DNA of 64,000 bases, from assembly GCA_964242415.1 (NCBI GenBank), contig CAXTAT010000002.1:248001-312000 (forward strand), written 5' to 3'. Both the position numbers and the translations under genes were made by a program. A model generated the notes under the pieces. It had not been told where the DNA came from, did not search any database, and saw nothing but the letters and a program-made list of their open reading frames with translations. Position 1 is the first letter of the stretch. Each line of letters opens with the position of its first letter. The DNA is from DASWOJ01 sp964242415. GTDB lineage: Bacteria; Pseudomonadota; Alphaproteobacteria; Acetobacterales; Acetobacteraceae. Positions 35,852 to 43,620 of the stretch are shown here, piece by piece.

Positions 35852-36349
35852 TCAGCCTCCCTGGCTGGTGATGCTCTGGGTGGTGATGCCGTTGCCGCTG
35901 CCGTCCTGGACGACCGCGCCGGTCTCGGTCTGCAGCAGGTCCGGCCCGCCATCCTCCCCGGCCAGCGCCTGCACCGGCAGCAGCACGGCGCGCGACAGCA
36001 CGCGGCCAGCCTGGGTGCCGATGGTCAGCGTGACGACGTAGGTCGTGCCCGCCTGCCCGGCGCCCAGCCACAGCACCGCCCGCGCCCCGTCCGCCGCGGC
36101 CGACACCAGGGCGAGGTCGCCGGGATCGGACGGGCTGATGACGACGTCCAGGGTGGCAACCGCGTCGCCGTCCGCGCCGCTGAGGGCCGGGGCGATGTCG
36201 AACTGGTAGTCCAGCACGTCCGCTGGGTCCTTCGCGGGCCAGATTGGCGGCAACAGCGGCCGGGTGCCGCGCGGAACCGGCACGCAGCCATCCAGCACGA
36301 GCACGCGGGCGGCGCTGGGCCGGTAAAGGTGGGGGGCGACGGTCGGCAT
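35852..36349 (-). CDS. Putative phage fibre-tail adaptor protein
   Basis: A 165-residue protein starting MPTVAPHLYRPSAARVLVLD. A beta-rich domain with LDYQFDIAPALSGADGDAVA, LWLGAGQAGTTYVVTLTIGT and a C-terminal DGSGNGITTQSITSQGG resembles the small Ig-like adaptor proteins encoded next to tail spikes in alphaproteobacterial phages. It lies 6 bases ahead of the tailspike gene. The role as adaptor is an inference from position and fold pattern. Confidence 0.6.
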   Translation of the reverse strand: MPTVAPHLYRPSAARVLVLDGCVPVPRGTRPLLPPIWPAKDPADVLDYQFDIAPALSGADGDAVATLDVVISPSDPGDLALVSAAADGARAVLWLGAGQAGTTYVVTLTIGTQAGRVLSRAVLLPVQALAGEDGGPDLLQTETGAVVQDGSGNGITTQSITSQGG

Positions 36350-36360
36350 GGGTGCATCCT

Positions 36361-36506
36361 TTCTTCTCCCTCTTTGGGAGAGGGCCGGGGTGAGGGGGTC
36401 TTGCTTGCCGCCGGCGGCGCGTGCTGCCGGGCGAGGGGCCTTGATGGGCAGGGGCGGCGCCCCGAGACCCCCTCACCCCAACCCTCTCCCGGGGGGAGAG
36501 GGGGCA
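36361..36506. repeat. Inverted pair of GGGAGAGGG palindromes (type B)
   Basis: Left copy with CTCCCTCTTTGGGAGAGGGC and CGGGGTGAGGG (36361-36398), right copy CCCCTCACCCCAACCCTCTC then CCGGGGGGAGAGGGG (36468-36506). It separates the Gly-rich fibre gene from the adaptor gene. Confidence 0.85.
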
Positions 36507-36533
36507 GTCAGCAAGCCAGCCGCGCCGCCTGGA

Positions 36534-37778
36534 TCAGTATTCGACAATAACGATTCCAGGCGCCCCGTTGCCGCCTGGCGCGCCGGCGCCATACCCGCCG
36601 CCGCCGCCAGCCCCCGCCGCGCGCCCGCTGTTCTGCAGCCCGCCGCCCAGCCCGCTGCGCCCGCCGCCGCCGAACGCGCTGTTGCCGCCCAGCCCGCCCG
36701 GAACCGACGCCACCAGCGCGCCGTCGCCGCCCGCGCCACCCGCCGCCTGGAACTGCCCAGCCAGCCCACCGCCGCTGTTGCCGCCTGCGCTGTCCGGGTT
36801 GCCGGAGTGCCCGGCCATGCCGCCCGCGGCTCCCACGGCACCGCTGCCCACCGGGCCGAACCAGGTGTCGGTGCCCGGCTGCCCATCGACGCGCGACCCG
36901 GCCCCAACGCCGGCGGTGCCGACCTGCACGGGGATGATCGCCCCCGGCTGCACCGGCACGATCGCCTCCGCATAGCCGCCCGCACCGCCGCCGCCGCCGC
37001 CGTAATCCGTGTCCCCGCCGCCGCCGCCGGCCCCGCCACCCACCGCGCGCACCCGCGCCAGCCGCACTCCCAACGGCACCCGCCAGGTCGTGGTGACGCC
37101 GAACGTCTCCTGCCGGCTGAACCCGGGGCTGAGCTGCGGCAGCACGAACGGCAGGAACGGCCCGCCGGGCAGGACCGCGATGTCCACCTGCACCGTCTGC
37201 GGCCGGCCGGCATAGGTCAGGACGGTGTATAGCCCCACCCACCCCGGGTCCGCCGCAGGCGGCACCGGATCGCCCAGCGCCTGCGGTGCACCGGCCTTGA
37301 CGGACAGGGCGACGCGCAGCAGCCGCTGCGTGTTCTGCGCCTGGCCGCCGTTGCCGGGGCCGCTCCAGGGCACGGCAGGGTTGCCGGCATTCCAATAGGG
37401 CAGCGCCACCGGCCCGGCGTCCTGCGGCCCCAGCGACGCCTGCACCAGCCAGCACAGCACGTTGCTGCCGTCTGGCGGCCCGGTGAAGCTCAGGGTGGTG
37501 AACCCCGTGTTGACCGCCGTCTGCACCAGCGGCGTCGGGTCCGCGCCCAGCGAGCCGTACGGCGCCGCATCCACGGTGCCCAGCGCAGTCAGGCTGCCCG
37601 GCCCCACCACGACACCCCATCCCGACGCCACGGGCACGCAGCCCAGCCCGTCCGCCACCGGCCCGGTTCCCAGCACGCACCGCGCCAGCGCGCCCATCGC
37701 CGCCATGGCATTGCGCTGGATGTGCAGCAGGTCGGTGTCGAGCGGGATGGACCCGGGATAGACGATCTGACGGTCCAT
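36534..37778 (-). CDS. Phage tail fibre/adhesin with polyglycine C-terminal domain
   Basis: A 414-residue protein starting MDRQIVYPGSIPLDTDLLHI at 37778. Residues 1-250 are a conserved attachment part. From about 255 on the sequence is extremely Gly-rich (AVGGGAGGGGGDTDYGGGGG, then GNSAFGGGGRSGLGGGLQNS) and ends GAPGIVIVEY. Glycine-rich domains of this type form a polyglycine-II sandwich in phage adhesins such as S16 gp38 and also end many phage fibres. It follows the gpI gene, the usual position of gpH-type fibres. Confidence 0.78.
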   Translation of the reverse strand: MDRQIVYPGSIPLDTDLLHIQRNAMAAMGALARCVLGTGPVADGLGCVPVASGWGVVVGPGSLTALGTVDAAPYGSLGADPTPLVQTAVNTGFTTLSFTGPPDGSNVLCWLVQASLGPQDAGPVALPYWNAGNPAVPWSGPGNGGQAQNTQRLLRVALSVKAGAPQALGDPVPPAADPGWVGLYTVLTYAGRPQTVQVDIAVLPGGPFLPFVLPQLSPGFSRQETFGVTTTWRVPLGVRLARVRAVGGGAGGGGGDTDYGGGGGGAGGYAEAIVPVQPGAIIPVQVGTAGVGAGSRVDGQPGTDTWFGPVGSGAVGAAGGMAGHSGNPDSAGGNSGGGLAGQFQAAGGAGGDGALVASVPGGLGGNSAFGGGGRSGLGGGLQNSGRAAGAGGGGGYGAGAPGGNGAPGIVIVEY

Positions 37779-37800
37779 GAAGGTGTCCTTTTGCGTTCTG

Positions 37801-37950
37801 CTCCCTCTCCCTCCGGGAGAGGGCTGGGGTGAGGGGGGCGGCACGGGCTGAAATCGGGCATGACCGGGCGCTTCCTGCGCTTGCTCGCGGGCAAGTTCAG
37901 CCCTTGCGGCCTTCCTCACCCCGGCCCTCTCCCGAAGGGAGAGGGAGAAG
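37801..37950. repeat. Inverted pair of GGGAGAGGG palindromes (type B)
   Basis: Left copy CTCCCTCTCCCTCCGGGAGA then GGGCTGGGGTGAGGGG (37801-37838), right copy CCTCACCCCGGCCCTCTCCC then GAAGGGAGAGGGAGAAG (37913-37950). It directly abuts the gpI stop codon. Confidence 0.85.
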
Positions 37951-38496
37951 CTAAGCGGCCCGCACCCAGGCCACGCCGCCCGCCGGCAACGCCTGCACCA
38001 GCGCGGCCTGCACATCCGGCGTGTCCGGCGTCAGCACCGCCAGGCACTCCAGCGGCATCGCCAGCGACCCCCAGCCGCCGGCCACGCCATAGGCCAGGCC
38101 AGGCCCGCCATAGACCCCGGTGTCCAACGGCCGCTCCGGCTCGAACACGGTGATCACCGCCCCCAGCTCCGCCACGGCGTCCGCCAGCGAGCTGCGCGTC
38201 GCCCGCTCCCGATGCAGCGCCCGGCCGATGCGGGCGCGGAAGGCGTCATCGGCCTCGCCCCCGTGCCGCGGCAGGCCGCCGCCAAACAGGTCGGCGCTGG
38301 CCAGGTCCAGAAAACCGTCCGTCGCCGTGGCCAGCCGCGACTGCTGCCGCACCACCCCCAGCAGCGCGTAAAGCGCTACCCAACCCGACGCCAAGCCAGA
38401 CAGCAGCCCATCCAGCACCGGCGCCACGTCGGCGAACCAGCGGCGCGGCAGGGCCAGGCGCAGCCGGGCCAGCATGTCGGCCAGGTCGCCCCTCAT
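37951..38496 (-). CDS. Phage tail/baseplate protein I (P2 gpI-like)
   Basis: A 181-residue protein starting MRGDLADMLARLRLALPRRW at 38496, overlapping the gpJ stop by 4 bases (ATGA). The domain layout (SRLATATDGFLDLASADLFG, RIGRALHRERATRSSLADAV, a C-terminal LPAGGVAWVR) matches gpI-type proteins, which sit between the baseplate wedge and the tail fibres. The order J-I-fibre is that of P2-like contractile tails. Confidence 0.78.
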   Translation of the reverse strand: MRGDLADMLARLRLALPRRWFADVAPVLDGLLSGLASGWVALYALLGVVRQQSRLATATDGFLDLASADLFGGGLPRHGGEADDAFRARIGRALHRERATRSSLADAVAELGAVITVFEPERPLDTGVYGGPGLAYGVAGGWGSLAMPLECLAVLTPDTPDVQAALVQALPAGGVAWVRAA

Positions 38497-39599
38497 GGCG
38501 TCAGCGCCTGGATGCTGCCGGGCCGCACCAGCCCCTGCACCGGCACCGCCAGGTCCACGGCCAGCCCGTTGATGGTGACGCCCCACACGCTGGCCACCGC
38601 CGGGTCGGCGTCATGCGCCAACTGCACCAGCCGGGACAGCGCCAGCCCGGCGCCGAGCGGCAACCTCTGCAAGTACCCGATCACCGCCGCCTGCACCGAA
38701 GCCGCGCTGCCCCCGGCCAGGTGCAGCACCACGTTCGCCAGCACCACCAGCGGCCCGCGCACGGCATAGCTGCTGCCGACCGGCCGTACCGCCTCGATGG
38801 CAGCACCCGCCGCCGCCAGCAGGGCCGCCCCAGGCGCGCCGGTGCCGTCGTCCACCGTCACGGTGAAGTACCCGGCCCGCTCGGCCCCAGCGGTATCAAC
38901 CCGCTCGGCAATGGACACCGATAGCCCCTGGCGCAGGTTCAGCACCGCCCAGGCCACTGCCTGCGGGGTGGCGCGGGTGCGGCTGTCGATGAAGCCGCCG
39001 AACCGCGTCCGCAGCGCCGCATCCGCCTCCGCATCCAGTCCGCCCGACAAGGGGCCGGGGTTGCTGACGCTGTCCACGCCGGGGATCGCGGTGCCGAGCT
39101 GCACGACCAGCCCCAGCAGCACGTTGCCCGCCTGCCCGGACTGCGTGGCCACGACCGGCACCGTCACCGACAGCGCCGCCGCCGCGAGCGCATAGCCGGC
39201 GCCGGCCCACGCCGGGTTGGACGGATCGGCCGACACCGTGAACAGCAGCGCCGGCACGTCCGCCGTCCGCACCTGCGCCCCCACCGGCACCACCGCCGCC
39301 AGCCCCGGCACCCCGCGGCTGAACGTCACCAGCCCGGTGCTCGGGATGCCCGGCAGCCGCGCCAGCCCGAAATCCGCCACCCAGCTATCCAGGTCCACCC
39401 CGGCGCTGGTGGCGGCGCGCGTGGTGGCCAGCACCTGCACGATCAGCCACTGCACCCACAGGCCCACGGAGGCATTGGCCTCCAGGACCGCGCGCAGCAC
39501 GCTGCCTACGGATAGGTCGATCAGGCTGCTGGCCGACCCGCGCACGGCGGCGGCCTGCGTCCGGATCATGGTGGCGAAGTCCTGCAACGGAAGCTGCAT
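38493..39599 (-). CDS. Baseplate J family protein (P2 gpJ-like)
   Basis: A 368-residue wedge component of a contractile-tail baseplate. Typical features are LIDLSVGSVLRAVLEANASV near the start, the segment GVDLDSWVADFGLARLPGIP, VPVGAQVRTADVPALLFTVS and EADAALRTRFGGFIDSRTRA followed by TPQAVAWAVLNL. Spacing to the upstream W gene is 6 bases and to gpI it overlaps, so the three are one translation unit. Confidence 0.9.
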   Translation of the reverse strand: MQLPLQDFATMIRTQAAAVRGSASSLIDLSVGSVLRAVLEANASVGLWVQWLIVQVLATTRAATSAGVDLDSWVADFGLARLPGIPSTGLVTFSRGVPGLAAVVPVGAQVRTADVPALLFTVSADPSNPAWAGAGYALAAAALSVTVPVVATQSGQAGNVLLGLVVQLGTAIPGVDSVSNPGPLSGGLDAEADAALRTRFGGFIDSRTRATPQAVAWAVLNLRQGLSVSIAERVDTAGAERAGYFTVTVDDGTGAPGAALLAAAGAAIEAVRPVGSSYAVRGPLVVLANVVLHLAGGSAASVQAAVIGYLQRLPLGAGLALSRLVQLAHDADPAVASVWGVTINGLAVDLAVPVQGLVRPGSIQALTP

Positions 39600-39605
39600 G
39601 GCGGG

Positions 39606-39974
39606 CTACCCCAATGCTTGGAGGCTGAGGGTCTGCGCCTCGGCCGTGGCGGCGTCGGCGTAGCGGACCTGGACGGACAGGCTGCCGCCGGGGTCGGACT
39701 GCACGTCGATCACCGGGTCCGGATCGGCCGCCACCGCGGCCTCCCGCAGCATCTGCTGGCGGATCAGGGCGCGTATGGCAGCGGCGTCGGCGGGCTGGCC
39801 GACGAAGCGGGCGAGGCCGGCGCCATAGCCGGGCTGCCAGAGGTCGTCGCCGGGGTTGGTGAGCAGGCGGCGCAGCACGCGCTCGGTGCCGAGGGCTGGG
39901 CCGGTCGAGGTCTGCAGGTCCCCGGTGGGCGAGACGGACAGGTCCCCGCCCCAGGCATGGTGCGCGTCGGACAT
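39606..39974 (-). CDS. Baseplate W/gp25-like protein
   Basis: A 122-residue baseplate wedge protein. WGGDLSVSPTGDLQTSTGPA, TERVLRRLLTNPGDDLWQPG and YGAGLARFVGQPADAAAIRA match the gpW/gp25 family, with a C-terminal beta region (DVQSDPGGSLSVQVRYADA). It is the first gene after the inserted toxin-antitoxin pair; in P2-like phages it should follow gene V directly. Confidence 0.82.
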   Translation of the reverse strand: MSDAHHAWGGDLSVSPTGDLQTSTGPALGTERVLRRLLTNPGDDLWQPGYGAGLARFVGQPADAAAIRALIRQQMLREAAVAADPDPVIDVQSDPGGSLSVQVRYADAATAEAQTLSLQALG

Positions 39975-40050
39975 GGGGGTGCTCCTGGATGGGAGAATGA
40001 TTACTGCAGACCGCAGCGTACCAGATGCTGCAGGCGGAGGCAGGACGAGG

Positions 40051-40629
40051 CTAGGTCCGATGAAGGGCTAGATCAGGCCAGCCCACGGGCGCAGGAAGGC
40101 CACAGTCTCCGGCAATCCTTGCCGGGACAAGGCATCCAAGTATTCGTCCACCGTCTTTGGCGGTGATTTCAGGCTTGCACGATGGGCCCGCACTGTGGAG
40201 GGCGACCTTCTCATCAAGATCGAGAACATGCCGGATGAAAACATCTGGATGCTGCGCCTCAATGCCATAGCCGCCGAGCACGGCAGCAGGGAAGTCCTTC
40301 AAGTTAAACGTCACTATGACGTCAGCCCGTCCAAGTATTGCCGCTGCAAGGACGTGCCTATCGTTAGGGTCGGGGAGGATCAGGCCCGGTATGAGAACCT
40401 CATGGCCCGTAACCAGGCAGTCGGCCACTGCCCGGTCCATGGCATCACGTGTTCGTTGCAGCTTGCCGGCCAGATCCGGCCGATTTTGCAACAGGCTCCT
40501 GATCCATTCATCATGGATCTGCGCCGACCAGCGTGCGCGGAAAAGGTTCCCGCACGCTAATCGCAGCAGTATGTCACGCAAAGGAGCCGGATAGAGGACA
40601 CAAGCGTCGAACAGGGCAGTGAAAGCCAC
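40051..40629 (-). pseudogene. PIN-domain toxin, frameshifted near the C-terminus
   Basis: The first ~145 codons read a normal PIN nuclease of the ~180-residue type: ALFDACVLYPAPLRDILLRL, RWSAQIHDEWIRSLLQNRPD, LPDPNDRHVLAAAILGRADV, IVTFNLKDFPAAVLG. The expected tail (VRAHRASLKSPPKTVDEYLD, ALSRQGLPETVAFLRPWAGL) is in the +1-shifted frame and ends at 40068. The indel is at about 40190-40200. The actual frame ends in unrelated residues at 40051. Catalytic acidic residues are upstream of the break, so partial activity cannot be excluded. It lies 5 bases after its HTH partner. Confidence 0.78.
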
Positions 40630-40634
40630 CTAGT

Positions 40635-41087
40635 TCAGTAACCCATATCCAGCTCTTGCGCCTGCTGAACAAGCTCGTCCAAGGCTGCGCCCGACTCAGC
40701 CATGTGAGTTCGACGGTAGGCGTTCAGGTCCCGCAAGACGACGCGACGATGCGTCCCGACCTTATGATGCCGTAACTTGTTTTCCTCTAGCAACTTGACG
40801 AGGTGCGGGCGTGAGACGTTCAGCATGTCAGCAGCCTGCTGCGTCGTCAGTTCCGCATCATCAGGCATGATGACGATGGAGCGGCCTTCTGCGAGATAGG
40901 CCAGCACATCGGTAAGCAGCCGCACTGCCGCCGCAGGCAAGACGAAACTTTGCCGGGCCTCGTGGTCGTCCTCGGCCTCGACACGTATCCCACCCTTGCC
41001 GCTGAAGCGCGCCAAGGTGCGGCTTGCCTGCTGTGCAGCCTCCATGTCCGCCTGTGAAGGCGGGCCAGGCTCAACGGTTCTCAACAT
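40635..41087 (-). CDS. Helix-turn-helix (excisionase-type) antitoxin of the PIN toxin
   Basis: A 150-residue DNA-binding protein. The HTH is ELTTQQAADMLNVSRPHLVK, LLEENKLRHHKVGTHRRVVL, RDLNAYRR, a MerR/Xis-like 'excisionase family' domain. The N-terminal half (VLPAAAVRLLTDVLAYLAEG) is typical for the antitoxin that precedes this PIN family. It is the first gene of the pair. Despite the Xis-like domain, it is not evidence of phage excision. The pair interrupts the baseplate operon between genes V and W. Confidence 0.8.
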   Translation of the reverse strand: MLRTVEPGPPSQADMEAAQQASRTLARFSGKGGIRVEAEDDHEARQSFVLPAAAVRLLTDVLAYLAEGRSIVIMPDDAELTTQQAADMLNVSRPHLVKLLEENKLRHHKVGTHRRVVLRDLNAYRRTHMAESGAALDELVQQAQELDMGY

Positions 41088-41216
41088 GGCCAGGGTTCAT
41101 CAGCGTCGCCTCCTGCCGCACGATACGCCACCTCCAACAGCAAACGCAATATCCGCAACAGAAGCTGCTAAAACTCTTGAGTGGCCATGCTGCCATGGCC
41201 GAACCACAACAGGGGA

Positions 41217-41732
41217 TCAATCCTGCAAATCCGCCACCCCCGACACCCCACCCTGCGGGTCCCGATGCTTATGCCCATCGTAATGCTGCCGCAGCCGGTC
41301 CAGCGACCCCGAGCGGTCGAACACGTCGCCGTCCACATGCAGGTCGCCCTTCACCGAGACCGTCCCGTCGTTCAACAGCCGCACCCAGCTCCCGCTCCGA
41401 TGCGTCAGCCACAGCTCCCCGGCCGGCGTATCCGGCGCCTGTGCCTTGTCGCTCCAGGCTCGCCCGGCGATCACCCCATGCTCGGCGTCGCCCTCATGCG
41501 CCAGCACCATCACCTGGTCGCCCGGCGAAGGCGGGCACGACACCCCCCACCCCGCCCCCACCCAGGGGCTGAGCAGCGGCAGCCACCCCGTCAGCACCCC
41601 CTCCGGCTGCAACTGCACCCGCGCCGTGCCGGCCCGGGCATCGACGCTCGTCACCACCCCGAACCGCGGCTGCCCGGCGGCGGCGTCCTGCGCCGCGGTA
41701 TGGCCCTTGATCGCGTTAAGCAGCTTGTCCAT
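41217..41732 (-). CDS. Baseplate assembly protein V (spike, P2 gpV-like)
   Basis: A 171-residue tail-spike/baseplate hub protein. It starts MDKLLNAIKGHTAAQDAAAG at 41732, overlapping the end of gene D. An OB-fold N-terminal domain (RFGVVTSVDARAGTARVQLQ, GDQVMVLAHEGDAEHGVIAG) is followed by a beta-stranded part (GSWVRLLNDGTVSVKGDLHV, DGDVFD). The C-terminus has a His-rich HYDGHKHRD, typical of gpV, where histidines bind a metal ion at the spike tip. Confidence 0.88.
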   Translation of the reverse strand: MDKLLNAIKGHTAAQDAAAGQPRFGVVTSVDARAGTARVQLQPEGVLTGWLPLLSPWVGAGWGVSCPPSPGDQVMVLAHEGDAEHGVIAGRAWSDKAQAPDTPAGELWLTHRSGSWVRLLNDGTVSVKGDLHVDGDVFDRSGSLDRLRQHYDGHKHRDPQGGVSGVADLQD

Positions 41733-42723
41733 CGGGAACCCCCTGCAGCACCAATCGCTGGGTGAAGCCGCGCCGTGCATCCAGGTGCCGGCTGACCTCC
41801 GCGACTTGCAGCACCCGGTCCCATGCCGCCCCGGCGCCCTGCAATGACACCTGGCTGCGCGCGGTGATCGCCAGCTCGCCGGGCACCGTCGCGTGCACCT
41901 GCCACTCATGCCGCTGCAGGTCGGCCCGCGTACGGTCCGCCAGGCGCTGCGCCTGGTCCGCCGGCAGGTTCGGCCGCACCACCCCATGCCGGCGTAATCC
42001 CGAGCCAGAGGTTGCCGTCACCGCGACCCCCGCCCGCGTCCCCCAGCTTTGCACCTGCACCTGCGTGTCGCCCAGCGCCGGCCGATGCTCAATCTCCAGG
42101 CTCACGCAATCCTGCACCCGCAGCACGACCGGCGCCGCGGTGGCAGCGGGTCCGAAGTGCAGGCGCGGGCCATCCATGAACAGGTCGAACCCCTCCTGCC
42201 CCGCCAGCGCCGCCAGCAGGTCCCACTCGGTCGCCGCGCGGGCGAACTGGCCCAAGGTCAGCCGGTCATGCTCCGAACCGTAGTAGCGCCCGACCGGGAC
42301 CGAGGTCGCCGTCACGTCCGCCTGCAGGCCGTGCCGCCCGGCAAAGGTTGTGGCAATCTCGCTGCTGGTCTGGTTGGCGAAGGTCTCGCTCACCCGCGCC
42401 TCCACCAGCGCGGCGGACAGGTCGCGCCCCTCCACATCCAGCGTGCCCCGGATCGGGTCCAGGCACAGGCTGTCGGCGGTGCCGAGCAGCAGGCTGGTCC
42501 AGCCGCCGTCCAGCCCGGCCTGCACGTCCAGCCGTCCCAGCAGCGTGCCCGGGTCCAGCCCACCCGCCACCAGCCGCAGGCGGAAGCGGTCGGCGGCGAG
42601 GTGGTTGTTGCTGCTCACCTCAGCCTGGATCGCGCCCGGTAGCGCCACGCCGTTCGCCAGGACCTGCAGCCGCGGCTGGCGCGGGCTACCGGGCAATGCC
42701 GCCCCCTGCGCCCGGGTCCACAT
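41716..42723 (-). CDS. Baseplate hub protein D (P2 gpD / late control D-like)
   Basis: A 335-residue hub protein. LQVLANGVALPGAIQAEVSS, LNPL-like SLCLDPIRGTLDVEGRDLSA, TFANQTSSEIATTFAGRHGL and YGSEHDRLTLGQFARAATEW, DLLAALAGQEGFDLFM are hallmarks of phage late control D/T4 gp27-like hubs. ATG 42723 overlaps gene X by 38 bases; TTG near 42696 is a possible shorter start. D, X and U are tightly packed as in P2. Confidence 0.88.
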   Translation of the reverse strand: MWTRAQGAALPGSPRQPRLQVLANGVALPGAIQAEVSSNNHLAADRFRLRLVAGGLDPGTLLGRLDVQAGLDGGWTSLLLGTADSLCLDPIRGTLDVEGRDLSAALVEARVSETFANQTSSEIATTFAGRHGLQADVTATSVPVGRYYGSEHDRLTLGQFARAATEWDLLAALAGQEGFDLFMDGPRLHFGPAATAAPVVLRVQDCVSLEIEHRPALGDTQVQVQSWGTRAGVAVTATSGSGLRRHGVVRPNLPADQAQRLADRTRADLQRHEWQVHATVPGELAITARSQVSLQGAGAAWDRVLQVAEVSRHLDARRGFTQRLVLQGVPDGQAA

Positions 42724-42868
42724 TGGGCAGTTGCAGCGTGACCAGGCCCGTCAGCACCGGGTCATTCAGCCCGTTCAGCGCGGCGATGCGGTTCCACTGG
42801 GTGGCGTCGCCCAGCCGCTCCATGGCCAGGCGGAACAGGTCGCCGCCGACGACGGTGATGGTGGTCAT
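42686..42868 (-). CDS. Tail protein X (LysM-like, P2 gpX-like)
   Basis: A 60-residue protein. VVGGDLFRLAMERLGDATQW, NRIAALNGLNDPVL and a terminal leucine-rich beta strand match short LysM-type tail proteins (gpX) that connect the tube end and hub. It sits between U and D with 10 and -38 base spacings. Confidence 0.82.
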   Translation of the reverse strand: MTTITVVGGDLFRLAMERLGDATQWNRIAALNGLNDPVLTGLVTLQLPNVDPGAGGGIAR

Positions 42869-42877
42869 GCCGCCCCC

Positions 42878-43432
42878 CTATGCTCCAAACACCCCAAGCG
42901 CCAGCGAGAACGCCCGCGCCGCCGCGAGTTGCGCCGTGCTGCCGGCCGCCGCCAGCACCCCGGCCAAATCAGGCCCTGCCAGCCCAGCCCCCGCCGCGGC
43001 CAGCCGATCATCCAGCCCCGGCCCGGCGCCCAGCGCCGCAGCCTCGTCCGCCGTGGGGTCGAGCGGCAGCAGCTCCGGCGGCGCCAGGTCGCCCTCGGCC
43101 AGCACGCAGGACGAAATGCGGTACGGCAGCCAGCACGGGTTGGTGCTGTCGGCCTCGAAACGCGAGATGATCACGGTATAGCGCCACCCATCCCACGCCA
43201 GCGGCCACGCCAGGCCACCGCGGCGCAGGATGTCAAGGCTGCGTGCCCGCGCGCCGGCATCGGGGCCGGACAGGATGCCGGACCACCCCAGCTCCGCATC
43301 GTCGGCCCCCATGGCATCCACCACGCGCACGCCGCCCGGCAACTGATGCACCGCCAGCCGCTGCCGCCCGCCAAGCGTGATCCGCTGCGGGACCTCGAAA
43401 TCCGCAAACACGATCGGGCCAAGGATGAGCAT
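42878..43432 (-). CDS. Tail completion/terminator-like protein U (P2 gpU-like)
   Basis: A 184-residue protein starting MLILGPIVFADFEVPQRITL at 43432. The pattern VHQLPGGVRVVDAMGADDAE, LGWSGILSGPDAGARARSLD and LAWDGWRYTVIISRFEA is gpU-like. The C-terminal ~50 residues form an Ala/Leu-rich helical extension not present in P2 gpU. The first gene after the tape measure gene and a type B repeat pair, at the canonical U position. Confidence 0.72.
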   Translation of the reverse strand: MLILGPIVFADFEVPQRITLGGRQRLAVHQLPGGVRVVDAMGADDAELGWSGILSGPDAGARARSLDILRRGGLAWPLAWDGWRYTVIISRFEADSTNPCWLPYRISSCVLAEGDLAPPELLPLDPTADEAAALGAGPGLDDRLAAAGAGLAGPDLAGVLAAAGSTAQLAAARAFSLALGVFGA

Positions 43433-43447
43433 GATCAAACACTCTCT

Positions 43448-43608
43448 TCTCCCTCTCCCTCCGGGAGAGGGCCGGGGTGAGGGAAGCGGCAAGCACGTCC
43501 GCCGCCGATAACAGAACGCTCATGCAGGCCAAGATCAGTCCTCGCGGCGGCAAGGCGGGTGCGTGCGGCCTCCCTCACCCCGGCCCTCTCCCGAAGGGGG
43601 AGAGGGGT
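43448..43608. repeat. Inverted pair of GGGAGAGGG palindromes (type B)
   Basis: Left copy CTCCCTCTCCCTCCGGGAGA then GGGCCGGGGTGAGGG (43448-43483), right copy CCTCACCCCGGCCCTCTCCC then GAAGGGGGAGAGGGG (43572-43608). It lies between the tape-measure-like and U genes. Confidence 0.85.
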
Positions 43609-43620
43609 AGGCAACGGGTC

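Noticed and set aside
40635..41087. Excisionase (Xis) of the phage-like element
   Set aside because: The HTH type is shared with antitoxins, the gene is 5 bases from a PIN toxin gene, and no integrase is present.
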